Notes: generated from the sequence alone by a model not told the origin. A DNA stretch of 64,000 bases from [Zimmermannella] bifida NBRC 103089 (GCF_001570925.1 NZ_BCSP01000005.1:62001-126000); one strand, 5' to 3'; numbered from the stretch's first letter, positions 42,083 to 50,630 are shown. Program-made: numbers and translations.

Positions 42083-42109
42083 GTGAGCGGGTGTGTTACA
42101 CCCGCTCAC
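42083..42109 (+). terminator. Strong intrinsic terminator after DUF3117
   Basis: GTGAGCGGGTGT (42083-42094) and ACACCCGCTCAC (42098-42109) form a perfect 12-bp stem with a three-base loop, followed by GTTGTTTTT. The start is 38 bases beyond the DUF3117 stop. Confidence 0.9.
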
Positions 42110-42154
42110 GTTGTTTTTCCGGTTCGCGGGTGTGTCGTGGCTCGAGCCACCTAG

Positions 42155-42787
42155 CTACCGGCTCGGCAACGAGATCTGCAGCAGGCCACCGTCGATCGGT
42201 AGCGTCGCCACAATGAAGTCCGGGTGACGTGAGAATTCGCGGATCAGCGACCGCAAGGACTGTGTCACCGGATCACGACGAGCGGGATCGGCAACTCGTC
42301 CGTGGTTCAACGCGTTGCAGACGAGGATGGTGCCGCCGGGGCGAACCAGTCGCAGCGCGTGCTGAATGTGCGCGGCGACGTGGTCGAGCGTTGCGGAGAT
42401 GAGCACAAGGTCATAGGACGACTCGCTCATTCGGGGGAGTACCTGCAGCGGATCGCCGCTGATATTGCGGATCCAAGCCGGTGCGTGTCCCATGCGGAGC
42501 AAGCTGCGACGTTCACGGTCGAGCGCTTCACTGTCGTGATCAATGGTGGTGATGATTGCCTTGGGTGCACCCCGGTGTATGGCGGCACCGGCGACGCCGG
42601 CAGTGGCACCGATCTGGATGATCTGGTCGGGAGCTGACACGCTGGCAACGAACGCCAGGTGCGCAGCCAGTGCGGTGCTGACCACCGGAAGCGAATTGGC
42701 AAGGGCTTCGACACGAATTCCGTGCTGCAGCGACGTTTCGACGGCTTGTTCGTCGACGTAGCGTCTGCTCAATTCGTATTCGGCCAT
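42155..42787 (-). CDS. O-methyltransferase family protein
   Basis: The 210-residue protein resembles the catechol O-methyltransferase-like family, including mycobacterial Rv1220c. After a helical N-terminus there is the motif I region IIQIGATAGVAGAAIHR (less canonical than the usual D/E-x-G-x-G), ITTIDHDSEALDRE, SSYDLVLISATLDHVAAHIQ, and RPGGTILVCNALNHGRV. In many relatives a sigma-E gene sits between this gene and tatB; only 104 bases separate them here. The substrate is unknown. Confidence 0.87.
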   Translation of the reverse strand: MAEYELSRRYVDEQAVETSLQHGIRVEALANSLPVVSTALAAHLAFVASVSAPDQIIQIGATAGVAGAAIHRGAPKAIITTIDHDSEALDRERRSLLRMGHAPAWIRNISGDPLQVLPRMSESSYDLVLISATLDHVAAHIQHALRLVRPGGTILVCNALNHGRVADPARRDPVTQSLRSLIREFSRHPDFIVATLPIDGGLLQISLPSR

Positions 42788-42890
42788 TGCACTAGGTTAG
42801 CGTGTGCCTCTCTTGAGTAAGAATTGGATGCGTTCGGTTTCGGCGCGCTGGCAACGTCGCAATTCCCGGCGTCGGCGGTAAACTGGCGCA

Positions 42891-43319
42891 ATGGCCGGAT
42901 TGACGTTTGAGAAGCTGCTGCTGATCGGTGTCATTGCCATGTTCATTTTCGGGCCTGAACGACTGCCCGAACTCGCCTCCCAATTCGCGGGGTGGATCAA
43001 GCGCGCTCGGTCCTGGGCCGATGGTGCCAAGGACCGTGCTCAGGCTGAGCTCGGCGACGAATTCGATATCGACGAATGGCGCAAGCTTGACCCCCGCCAA
43101 TACGATCCGCGTCGAATTATTCGCGACGCGTGGAACGAAGCGGGTAACGAAACGGCTGCTGCCGCGGTAGCTGGAGCGACCGCATCCGCCGCCGTTGCCG
43201 CAACGCCTGCGGCAAGGCAAGTCGACGGCATGAGCTCGGCACCTGCCTGGGCGCTGGGCGCTCGTGGCGCCGACACGCTCGTGCCGGGCAGGGCGCCATT
43301 CGATAGCGAGGCTACCTAG
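42891..43319 (+). CDS. tatB: Sec-independent protein translocase TatB
   Basis: The 142-residue protein has one N-terminal membrane helix (FEKLLLIGVIAMFIFGPERL, with the conserved Glu near the membrane start and the hinge G-P-E-R-L-P). An amphipathic helix follows (ELASQFAGWIKRARSWADGA), then an acidic/Arg domain and an Ala-rich tail. TatB works with TatC to receive twin-arginine substrates, such as the Rieske protein in this window. It is divergent from the O-methyltransferase gene and convergent with mrp. Confidence 0.9.
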   Translation: MAGLTFEKLLLIGVIAMFIFGPERLPELASQFAGWIKRARSWADGAKDRAQAELGDEFDIDEWRKLDPRQYDPRRIIRDAWNEAGNETAAAAVAGATASAAVAATPAARQVDGMSSAPAWALGARGADTLVPGRAPFDSEAT

Positions 43320-43346
43320 GTCGAATCGCGTCGCTGATGGCCATGA

Positions 43347-43391
43347 GCTAGCGGGCCTTCAGCCGGCCTCGTGAAGCGGCCCCTTGCTAGC
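43347..43391. terminator. Imperfect dyad between tatB and mrp
   Basis: GCTAGCGGGCC (43347-43357) can pair with GGCCC and GCTAGC (43378-43391) with a bulge, and an inner CTTCA / TGAAG stem closes the loop. The right arm overlaps the mrp stop. It is a candidate bidirectional terminator. Confidence 0.4.
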
Positions 43392-44499
43392 GCGTCGAAA
43401 TGCCGAGCGATCGTCCGCTCAGGCCTCGCGGTTTGTGCATGATCGCGCGTGCGGCTTCGGTGAGGGAAACGGCCGCAGGGTCATCGGGATGGGACGTCAC
43501 GATCGGGGTGCCCGCATCGCCGGCGGCGCGCAGCGTCTCGCTCACCGGTACTTGCGCGAGCAGCGGCACCCCCAAACGGTTGGCAACCTGCGCGCCGCCG
43601 CCAGCGCCAAAGAGTGCGAATTCGGTGCCGTCGGGCAGACGCGTGGGCGAAAGCGTTTCAACGACGCCAATAAGCCGCTGCCCAGTCTTCGCTGCCAATG
43701 CGCCGGAACGCCACGCCACATCGGCCGCCGCGGGCTGCGGTGTGGTGACGACGAGCACCTCGCTGTGCGGCAGCAATTGCGCCAGGGAGATGGCGATGTC
43801 GCCAGTTCCCGGCGGTAAATCAAGCAGCAGGATGTCGAGGTCGCCGAAAAATACGTCGCGCAAGAACTGCTCCAGGGTGCGGTGTAGCATCGGGCCGCGC
43901 CAGGCCACTACCTCTTCGGCATCGCGCAGGAACATGCCGATCGATACGGCTTTAACGTCGTGCGCCACCGGCGGCAGCATGAGCTCGCCCACCTGTGTGG
44001 GCTGGGCGCCCGGGGGCATGCCGAGTAAGCCCGGTACCGAGAAGCCATAGACGTCCGCATCCACGATGCCTACGCGAAGCCCCTGACTGGCCAGCGCGAC
44101 CGCCAGGTTCACGGTCACCGTCGACTTACCGACACCGCCCTTGCCGCTGGTTACCGCAATAACCCGCGTGAGTGAGTCTGGGGTAAACGGATGCGCATCG
44201 CGGCGACCACCGCGCAGGCGTTCGGTGAGTGCGGTGCGCTGGGCGGCGGTCATGACGCCAACCTGCAGGGTGTAGGCGCGGTCGCCGATTGCGCGTTCGA
44301 TGGCGGCGCGCACTTCGGTTTCAATCTGCGAGGCGGCCGGGCACCCAACGATGGTCAGCCGCATCGACACGGTGATCGGCCCGGATTCGGGTACGTCGAT
44401 GTCACCGATCATGTCGAGTTCGGTGAGCGGTCGGCGAAGCTCCGGGTCGAGAACGGTCGCGAGTTCGCGGTGGATGCGGTCAGCCAGCGGTTGGGTCAT
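43387..44499 (-). CDS. mrp: Mrp/NBP35-family P-loop ATPase
   Basis: The 370-residue protein has a DUF59-like N-terminal domain (about 1-90), then the deviant Walker A TSGKGGVGKSTVTVNLA (about 116-132). It has DADVYGFSVPGLLGM (switch I), LDLPPGTGD (switch II), and VTTPQPAAADV. Mrp proteins carry Fe-S clusters in many bacteria. The C-x-x-C motif expected after VVETLS, in the CPHCG position, is absent here (TRLPDGT stands there), as in many actinobacterial Mrp proteins, so Fe-S transfer is uncertain. It lies 17 bases behind the DUF1003 gene on the same strand. Confidence 0.9.
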   Translation of the reverse strand: MTQPLADRIHRELATVLDPELRRPLTELDMIGDIDVPESGPITVSMRLTIVGCPAASQIETEVRAAIERAIGDRAYTLQVGVMTAAQRTALTERLRGGRRDAHPFTPDSLTRVIAVTSGKGGVGKSTVTVNLAVALASQGLRVGIVDADVYGFSVPGLLGMPPGAQPTQVGELMLPPVAHDVKAVSIGMFLRDAEEVVAWRGPMLHRTLEQFLRDVFFGDLDILLLDLPPGTGDIAISLAQLLPHSEVLVVTTPQPAAADVAWRSGALAAKTGQRLIGVVETLSPTRLPDGTEFALFGAGGGAQVANRLGVPLLAQVPVSETLRAAGDAGTPIVTSHPDDPAAVSLTEAARAIMHKPRGLSGRSLGISTR

Positions 44500-44516
44500 C
44501 GGGGAGCGGGGCAGCG

Positions 44517-45218
44517 TTAGCGTGTTGGTGGGGTTTGATCGTTGTTCGGTGCGCCATGGGGCGAGTCGAGGCGAGCCGCTTCCTGCGCGGCGATCTGTTC
44601 TCGCTCGATCTGCCGCTGCTCAAGTTCTTCGGCAATGGAACGCACCTCGGCACGAACGAAATCCTTCGAGGCCAGCTCGCTGGCGAGCATCCGCAGCGCC
44701 ACCATTTCGCGCGTCAGGTATTCGAGATCGGCGACTTGGCGTTCGGCGCGCTGACGGTCCTGTTCGATCTGCACGCGGTCACGGTCGTCCTGACGATTCT
44801 GCGCGAGCAGCAGCATTGGTGCGGCGTACGAAGCCTGCAACGAAAGCGCGAGGGTGAGTGCAATGAACCCGAGGTCGGCCGAGTCGAAACGCCATTCCTT
44901 CGGTGCCATCGAGTTCCACATCATCCATGCGGCGACAAACACCGAAAGGATAATGAGGAACGCTGGCGTACCCATGCCGCGGGCAATGGCCTCCATGGAA
45001 CGGCCAAGTAGATCACCGCTAGTGCGTTCCTTGCGTTCCTTGCGCTCGCCGCGTTCGTTCCGGTCGCTACGGTCTCCTCGCTCGTTGCGGTCGCTCGAGG
45101 CGTTACGCGAGGTGCTACGGTCACGCGATGAGGTGCGTTCGCGAGGTGGGCGAGCCTTGGCTTTTGTTGCTGACTTTGGAACAGACAGCAGCTCGTCGTT
45201 CTGATCGATTTCAGCCAT
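44517..45218 (-). CDS. DUF1003 membrane protein with repetitive charged N-terminus
   Basis: ATG 45218 follows GGAGG by seven bases and overlaps the upstream gene's stop. The 233-residue product has a low-complexity region of Arg, Asp, Asn, Glu, Ser (about 25-68) built on R-N-E-R and R-S-D-R units. The DUF1003 core follows: MGTPAFLIILSVFVAAWMMW, two helices with FIALTLALSLQASYAAPMLL, the family motif AQNRQDDRDRVQ, and a coiled-coil tail. The family is of unknown function. It sits between the MgtE-CBS gene and mrp, the conserved actinobacterial order. Confidence 0.9.
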   Translation of the reverse strand: MAEIDQNDELLSVPKSATKAKARPPRERTSSRDRSTSRNASSDRNERGDRSDRNERGERKERKERTSGDLLGRSMEAIARGMGTPAFLIILSVFVAAWMMWNSMAPKEWRFDSADLGFIALTLALSLQASYAAPMLLLAQNRQDDRDRVQIEQDRQRAERQVADLEYLTREMVALRMLASELASKDFVRAEVRSIAEELEQRQIEREQIAAQEAARLDSPHGAPNNDQTPPTR

Positions 45219-46584
45219 GAACACCTCCACGGTTTTGCTGGGCACCCGACTGCGAGGCCGAGTCGCCCGTGGCGACCGACTGTGTCAGCGGGGGCAGATC
45301 GATCGCAGCCGTAAACGTGCCAGGTTCGCTACGGTCGTCGGCCGCGGCCTTGGCACGCCAGTCATCGGGCAGGATGTGGTCGAGCACGTCGTCAACGGTG
45401 ATGACGCCGACAAGGCAGTCATCGTCGTCGACAACGGGGAGGACGACCAAGTCATATCGTGCCAGGGCTCGCACGACGTCAATGTCGGGGCTCGACGTGT
45501 GTACCGGCTCGACACGCTTGTCGAGGATCGTGCCAACGCGTTCGTGGGGCGGGTAGCGCAACAGGCGCTGGAAGTGCACGAGACCGAGGTAGCGGCCCGT
45601 TGGCGGTTCGTAGGGGGATGCGGTGACGAACACGGCCGTGGCGAGTGCAGGCGCGATTTCGCCGCGGCGAATAAGCACGAGGGCTTCGGCAACGGACGTA
45701 TCGGCCGAGACGATGATCGGGTCGGTGGTCATCAAACCACCGGCGGTGTTCGGCTCGAATTCGAGCAGCATACGCACGTCTTCGGCCTCTTCGGGCTCCA
45801 TGAGCTCGAGGAGTGCGTGCGACTTTGCTTCATCGAGGCGGCCGATGAGATCGGCAGCATCGTCGGGCTGCATCTGGTCGAGGACGTCAGCGGCGCGTTC
45901 TTGATCGAAGTGCTCGATGATGACCAGCTGGTCGTTTTCGTGCATCTCTTCGAGCACGTCGGCCAGACGCTCGTCTTCCATTTCTTCGACGACCTCAAGC
46001 CGACGGCTTACCGGCAGCTCGAGCAGCGCATCCGCGAGGTCGCTCGGTTCCATTTCGGAGTGCGCGGTGAGGAACTGCGTGGCGGGTGTGTCGACTTCGG
46101 GGTTGAGATCGAGTTCGATCTGTTCCCATTCGATATAGCGGGTCGGTGCTTTACCGAACAGTGTCTTGGTGGTGCGGGGGAGCCGCACGTAGAGCTGCCC
46201 GACCGACCAGTCGCCGGCGTCGTCTTCTTCGATCGACAGGTCTTCGATGGTGCCGCGCACCTGTTGCTTCTCGCGCAGCGTGCCGGAGTGGTCGAGGATG
46301 TCGGTGAACACGCGAACTTCTTCGCCGCGCTGTTCGAACGGACGATCGTCGACCTCATCCCAGTCAACGATGAGCTGCGAGGAACCGATAGCGAGCACGT
46401 GTCGCATCGGCACGAACATGCCGCGGCGGAAGCCTTGCGGTTCGACGAGGATGCCGTTGACCGATGGCGCGCCTTCAGAGCGGTAGGTGACGATGACGTC
46501 GCGGAACTTGCCAACGCGGTCTCCGCCGGGGTCAAACACGGCGGTGTTGGCAAGACGGGCTACAAATACCTTGGCTGCGGACAC
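45211..46584 (-). CDS. PRC-barrel/MgtE N-domain/CBS protein without transporter domain
   Basis: I start at GTG 46584 (457 residues). The product begins AKVFVARLANTAVFDPGGDR with a PRC-barrel-like domain, then the MgtE N domain of helical repeats rich in Glu and Asp: EPSDLADALLELP, EEMEDERLADVLEEMHENDQ, DVLDQMQPDDAADLIGRLDE. Two CBS domains follow (LMTTDPIIVSADTSVAEALV; VGVITVDDVLDHILP). The MgtE membrane domain is absent, as in Rv1232c-like actinobacterial proteins. It may be a cytosolic Mg2+/nucleotide sensor. It overlaps the DUF1003 gene by eight bases. Confidence 0.87.
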   Translation of the reverse strand: MSAAKVFVARLANTAVFDPGGDRVGKFRDVIVTYRSEGAPSVNGILVEPQGFRRGMFVPMRHVLAIGSSQLIVDWDEVDDRPFEQRGEEVRVFTDILDHSGTLREKQQVRGTIEDLSIEEDDAGDWSVGQLYVRLPRTTKTLFGKAPTRYIEWEQIELDLNPEVDTPATQFLTAHSEMEPSDLADALLELPVSRRLEVVEEMEDERLADVLEEMHENDQLVIIEHFDQERAADVLDQMQPDDAADLIGRLDEAKSHALLELMEPEEAEDVRMLLEFEPNTAGGLMTTDPIIVSADTSVAEALVLIRRGEIAPALATAVFVTASPYEPPTGRYLGLVHFQRLLRYPPHERVGTILDKRVEPVHTSSPDIDVVRALARYDLVVLPVVDDDDCLVGVITVDDVLDHILPDDWRAKAAADDRSEPGTFTAAIDLPPLTQSVATGDSASQSGAQQNRGGVHG

Positions 46585-46738
46585 GCCCCCAATGCTACTT
46601 GCGGGTGGATGCGTTGGGGCTGTGCCAAGCCGAGCGGCGCGGTGGTCGCCCGGGTCGCGGCGTGATGTTCGCTGCCAGCATGTGCGCCATTCGAGCGGAA
46701 TCCAGCACTCGGGCAGCGATGGCGGCAACAATGGGAAC

Positions 46739-47515
46739 ATGAGTACTCCGCGCGCCAACTTTGGTAACCAGCTCCCCAAACTTCCTGAGGGAGTTGTTGT
46801 CGCGTCGTATCAGAGCTACGACGAAGCCAGGGCTGCGGTCGATACCCTCGCACGCCGCGACGGTTTCTCGCTGCAACAGATCTCCATTGTCGGTAGTGAC
46901 CTCAAGTCGGTTGAGCGGGTCATGGGTCGGATGAGTGCGGGTCGAGCTGCTGCCAGCGGTGCCGTGACCGGTGTAATGATGGGGCTGTTCGTCTCGCTGA
47001 TGTGGCTGCTGATTTACCCGCAAGCGCAATTCAGCTCGATCATCGGCGTGTTCTTGCTGGCGATTGCCTTTGGCGTGATTTGGAGCCTGCTGGCATACCT
47101 CGTATCGCCGCGAAAGCGGGAGTTCACCTCGATGATGCAGCTCACTGCCGCGAAGTTCGACTTGCTCGTGCCCGCATCGCTCGCAGCTGAAGCGGGGCAG
47201 GTGCTCGGTGTCGGGCGCAATGCGGGTGCTGGGCGTTTGGCATCGGCACCGGATGCGCACGGTCAGTCGCAGGCAGTGCCCGGTTTGCCGTCGTGGCCCG
47301 ACGTAAACCGAACGCTGCAGCAAGAACCGGTGCCGGGCGCATCCACGCAGCCGCCGAGTATGGCCGACCAATCGAACGCTTCGTCATCGAGCGCCGATAC
47401 TGACGCCAACACCCCACCACAGCGGCCGCGTACCTACGGCGAGATGCAGGATGAACTGCGCCGGCAGGCGGCAGCTGAAGCCGCTCGAAACGCGGAAAGA
47501 AACGAGGGTAGCTAG
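46739..47515 (+). CDS. General stress protein 17M-like membrane protein
   Basis: ATG 46739 gives 258 residues. The N-terminal domain (about 15-90) reads GVVVASYQSYDEARAAVDTL, then ISIVGSDLKSVERVMGRMSA, the YflT/GSP17M fold. Two helices follow (AASGAVTGVMMGLFVSLMWL; IIGVFLLAIAFGVIWSLLAY), then a disordered Pro/Gln/Ser tail ending in an Ala/Glu/Arg helix. The family is a stress protein of unknown mechanism. It is divergent from the CBS gene and ends with a T-rich terminator. Confidence 0.88.
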   Translation: MSTPRANFGNQLPKLPEGVVVASYQSYDEARAAVDTLARRDGFSLQQISIVGSDLKSVERVMGRMSAGRAAASGAVTGVMMGLFVSLMWLLIYPQAQFSSIIGVFLLAIAFGVIWSLLAYLVSPRKREFTSMMQLTAAKFDLLVPASLAAEAGQVLGVGRNAGAGRLASAPDAHGQSQAVPGLPSWPDVNRTLQQEPVPGASTQPPSMADQSNASSSSADTDANTPPQRPRTYGEMQDELRRQAAAEAARNAERNEGS

Positions 47516-47539
47516 TTGCAGTTGTGCCGCTGAGTACGC

Positions 47540-47572
47540 ACGCCGGTCATGACGGGGAGTCATGGCCGGCGT
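47540..47572 (+). terminator. Intrinsic terminator after the GSP17M-like gene
   Basis: ACGCCGGTCATGA (47540-47552) and TCATGGCCGGCGT (47560-47572) pair over 13 bp with one wobble, followed by TTTTGCATTTG. Confidence 0.85.
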
Positions 47573-47668
47573 TTTGCATTTGTGAAGATTGCGTCTGCTG
47601 GTGTTGCTGGTGTGTCGAGCGGTAGTACGTTGCGGTGTGCCGCGAATACTCGGTGACACGTACTGCGC

Positions 47669-47712
47669 GTTGCACACTGTGTGTTGCATACTGTGCGTGA
47701 CGTAGTTATGGT
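47669..47712 (+). promoter_or_regulatory. Promoter with tandem 14-bp repeats, candidate PadR operator
   Basis: GTTGCACACTGTGT (47669-47682) is followed directly by GTTGCATACTGTGC (47683-47696), with an eight-base partial copy before. A -35-like TTGCAT (47684-47689) and -10-like TATGGT (47707-47712) are spaced by 17 bases, so the repeats overlap the promoter of the padR gene at 47746, which would fit autoregulation. Confidence 0.55.
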
Positions 47713-47745
47713 GGACGTGTTCAAACGCAATGAAAGGCAGCAGCG

Positions 47746-48111
47746 ATGATCAGCCCTGAGGTGATTCGCGGATACATCGACCTGATCGTGCTCGAGTCGT
47801 TGCTTGACGAACCCTCGTACGGCTACGCGATTTCTCGACGCGTTGAGTCGCTTACCGCAGGGGAGTACGAAATCAAAGAGACCACCCTGTATTCGGCGCT
47901 CCGTCGCCTCGAAAAATCAGATTTCGTCAGCTCGTACAAGGCCAAAGCCGAAACCGGCCGCATCCGCACCTACTACGAACTCACGGCTACCGGGCGCGAA
48001 CACTATGCCAACCGCGTCGCCGAATGGGTGAGCACCGGAGCACTCGTGCGCCGATTCATCCGCGATGAGCACCTTGCCAGCGTCGGCACCACACCCAAGT
48101 CCACCCAATAG
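47746..48111 (+). CDS. PadR-family transcriptional regulator
   Basis: The 121-residue protein has the PadR winged helix: GYIDLIVLESLLDEPSYGYA, ISRRVESLTAGEYEIKETTL with YSALRRLEKSDFV, the recognition helix and wing (RTYYELTATGREHYANRVAE), and a short C-terminal dimer helix. PadR proteins bind palindromic or repeated promoter sites and release on envelope or drug stress. It is upstream of a HAAS-domain membrane protein gene by 14 bases, the usual regulator/target pair. The repeats in its promoter suggest autorepression. Confidence 0.92.
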   Translation: MISPEVIRGYIDLIVLESLLDEPSYGYAISRRVESLTAGEYEIKETTLYSALRRLEKSDFVSSYKAKAETGRIRTYYELTATGREHYANRVAEWVSTGALVRRFIRDEHLASVGTTPKSTQ

Positions 48112-48125
48112 TGCTAGGACCCATC

Positions 48126-49112
48126 ATGGAAACCCTCACCAGCTATGTAGATCACATGTTTCGTGCGCTGCCAGCCAATGACGAAGTTCGTCGGGCCCGC
48201 GCGGAACTCGAGCAAATGGCACTCGACCGCTACCACGAACTGCGCGATGAAGGCTGCAGCGAAAACGAAGCCGTAGGTCGCGTAATTACCCAGTTCGGTA
48301 ACCTCGACGAACTTGCCGATGATTTGGGCATCCGCAGCGAATACGATCGTTCGCAGCAAGACCGGCCGGTATTTATCCAGCGTGCTGAAGCCGATGGATT
48401 CCTCAAGGCCAACGGACTGGTTTCGCGGTTGATTGCGAGTGGTGTTGCGACGGTGCTCACCGGTGTAGCGGCGTTCATGCTGATCGGTGGCACGACTGAC
48501 CCAACTATGACCGGGGGCGACAAGCTCATACCGCGCGAAATTCTCGCACTTACCGTGATGTTCCTCATGATCGGGCTTGGCGTCATGCAGTTCATCTTCG
48601 CTGGTGTCAAAAACGAGAAGTTTGAACGACTCGGCGAAACGGGTGCGGAACTCGACCCAGCATCTCGGGCGCACTTCAGCAGCCTGCGAGAACGCGAAGG
48701 AACGCCATTCGCGCTGGGCATCGGAGCCGGCGTCCTTGCAATCATGCTCGGTATCAGCACGATGCTCATGCTGCTCTCGATCCGTGGCGAAAACGACATC
48801 CTCGGCCCGGCAGTGTTCCTGCTGTTCGTCGCCGCTGGTGTGGCGCTGCTCGTAATCTGCGGTATGCGACGCTCTGCCATTAGCCTGCTCGCAGGCGAGG
48901 GCGACTACACCCCTGAGAAGCGCAACACCAACGAACTGCTCGACAGCATCGCAGGCATCTACTGGCTCCTCGTTGTCGGGATCTTCCTTGTGTGGGGACT
49001 CGCCTTTGACGGTTGGGAGCGCAGCTGGGTCATCTGGCCGATCGCCGGTGTGCTCTTCGGCGTGATCGCGATTGTCTCGGAGATGGTTGCCAAGAACCGC
49101 GAACGCAAGTAG
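48126..49112 (+). CDS. HAAS-domain (permease-prefix) membrane protein
   Basis: From ATG 48126 the product has 328 residues; GTG 48111 is the alternative. The N-terminal helix-rich HAAS domain (about 1-75) reads METLTSYVDHMFRALPANDE, then ARAELEQMALDRYHELRDEG with E-N-E-A and VITQFGNLDELADDLG. Six or so membrane helices follow. PadR-HAAS pairs are known in Gram-positive stress loci, where the HAAS protein is the regulated membrane partner. An uncharacterised function in membrane stress is inferred. A hairpin follows. Confidence 0.85.
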   Translation: METLTSYVDHMFRALPANDEVRRARAELEQMALDRYHELRDEGCSENEAVGRVITQFGNLDELADDLGIRSEYDRSQQDRPVFIQRAEADGFLKANGLVSRLIASGVATVLTGVAAFMLIGGTTDPTMTGGDKLIPREILALTVMFLMIGLGVMQFIFAGVKNEKFERLGETGAELDPASRAHFSSLREREGTPFALGIGAGVLAIMLGISTMLMLLSIRGENDILGPAVFLLFVAAGVALLVICGMRRSAISLLAGEGDYTPEKRNTNELLDSIAGIYWLLVVGIFLVWGLAFDGWERSWVIWPIAGVLFGVIAIVSEMVAKNRERK

Positions 49113-49133
49113 TGCATCGCGACGTGTAACTAT

Positions 49134-49173
49134 CGAGGGGCCTGCCGAACTGTGACGTTCAGGAGGCCCCTCG
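49134..49173. terminator. Bidirectional terminator between HAAS gene and pepP
   Basis: CGAGGGGCCT (49134-49143) and AGGCCCCTCG (49164-49173) are exactly complementary. An inner GAAC / GTTC stem (49147-49150 with 49157-49160) narrows the loop. TCTTTGC follows on the plus strand. Confidence 0.8.
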
Positions 49174-49190
49174 TCTTTGCTGCTGCGCGA

Positions 49191-50630
49191 CTAACGCTGG
49201 CCGGACTCGGTTCGTACGGTATGCATCCACGCCTCAACATCGTCGGCGGTACGCGGGATGTGGCGCGACAGGTTTTCGGCACCCGTTTCGGTGACGAGAA
49301 TGTCGTCTTCGATGCGCACACCGATGCCGCGATACTCGGCAGGGACGGTCAGATCATCGGGCTGGAAGTACAAACCCGGCTCGATGGTGAAGACCATGCC
49401 CGCCTCCACCGTGCCGTCCATGTACATTTCGCGACGCGCCTGGGCGCAGTCGTGCACATCAATGCCAAGGTGGTGGCTGGTGCCATGCACCATGTATCGA
49501 CGGTGCGGCACCTGATCCGGCTTCAGCGCGTCTTCGAGTGGCATCGGCAGTAGTCCGAACTCGTCGAGCGATTCAGCGATCGAACGCATTGCCGTGTCAT
49601 GCACATCGCGGAAAGTGATACCCGGACGAACGATCGCGAACGCGGCGTCGGCGGCTTTACGAACTGCTTCGTAGACGCGGCGTTGCACCTCGGTGAACGT
49701 GCCATTCACAGGCAGCGTGCGCGTGATGTCGGCGGTGTAGTACGCGTCGCCCTCGACACCGGCATCAATCAGAATCAGATCACCATCGCGAACCGCACCG
49801 TCGTTGTCGGTCCAGTGCAGGATGCACGCATGCGCACCGGATGCCGCGATAGTGCCGTAACCGACGTCATTGCCCTCGAGGCGTGCGCGCGAAAAGAACG
49901 AGGTCTCGACGATGCGCTCGCCGCGTTCGTGGCCGATCGCGCTGTCGAGGTTCCGAATGATGTCGTCAAAACCGCGAGCCGTCGCATCAACGACCGATCG
50001 CATCTGCGCGATTTCCCACGCATCCTTAACCAGCCGCTGCTCGCTGATGACCTGGGCGAGTTGCGGGTTCGTGCCGGTGCGGTCGCCGCGATGCGGGGCG
50101 AAGTCGGCAATCGGCGCCGTTGCGATTCCGAGCATGGTCGCAACTTCGTCGAGCGAGGGGCGAGGACCCGTCCAGAATTCGCCAATGGCCGCATTGGCAT
50201 AGAACTCGTCGGTGTCGCGGCCAGCTGCCTCACGGAAGTACAGCGTGGCTTCGTGCCCATCGGCGGACGGATCGAGCACAAGTACAGCTCCCGGTACCGT
50301 GGCCGAGCCCCAGCCGGTGAGGTAGGTGAAGGCGGTGTCCGCGCGGTACGGGTAGTCGGTGTCGTTCGAGCGAACCTTCGGGTCGCCAGCTTCGATGACG
50401 AGCCGTTCGCCACGGAATGCCTGCGAGACTCGCTCGCGGCGTGCCGCAGCGAAGTCGGCGACTTCGGCACGTACCGGCATCGGGCGCTCGCGGTCGGCCC
50501 AACCCGACATGATGAAGTTGCGGAAGGAATCGGAATCGGGCGTCGAGCTGCGATTCTCGTCCTGACCTTCAGGGACCGATTTCGTCGATTCGACGTTGTC
50601 AGTGAGGTTGATCTTGTCGGAATCTGTCAT
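49191..50630 (-). CDS. pepP: Xaa-Pro aminopeptidase (M24B)
   Basis: The 479-residue enzyme has the aminopeptidase P N-terminal domain (about 45-200) and the pita-bread M24 catalytic fold. Metal ligands are visible in ILIDAGVEGDAYYTADITRT (Asp pair), YMVHGTSHHLGIDVHD (His), TIEPGLYF (Glu), and GVRIEDDILVT (Glu). It removes N-terminal residues preceding proline in cytoplasmic peptides. A 40-residue polar extension precedes the domain. It is convergent with the HAAS gene across a strong hairpin. Confidence 0.94.
   Translation of the reverse strand: MTDSDKINLTDNVESTKSVPEGQDENRSSTPDSDSFRNFIMSGWADRERPMPVRAEVADFAAARRERVSQAFRGERLVIEAGDPKVRSNDTDYPYRADTAFTYLTGWGSATVPGAVLVLDPSADGHEATLYFREAAGRDTDEFYANAAIGEFWTGPRPSLDEVATMLGIATAPIADFAPHRGDRTGTNPQLAQVISEQRLVKDAWEIAQMRSVVDATARGFDDIIRNLDSAIGHERGERIVETSFFSRARLEGNDVGYGTIAASGAHACILHWTDNDGAVRDGDLILIDAGVEGDAYYTADITRTLPVNGTFTEVQRRVYEAVRKAADAAFAIVRPGITFRDVHDTAMRSIAESLDEFGLLPMPLEDALKPDQVPHRRYMVHGTSHHLGIDVHDCAQARREMYMDGTVEAGMVFTIEPGLYFQPDDLTVPAEYRGIGVRIEDDILVTETGAENLSRHIPRTADDVEAWMHTVRTESGQR

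Noticed and set aside
45217-46665. 482-residue plus-strand open frame opposite the MgtE-CBS gene
   Set aside because: Shadow of a gene with clear MgtE N and CBS domains.
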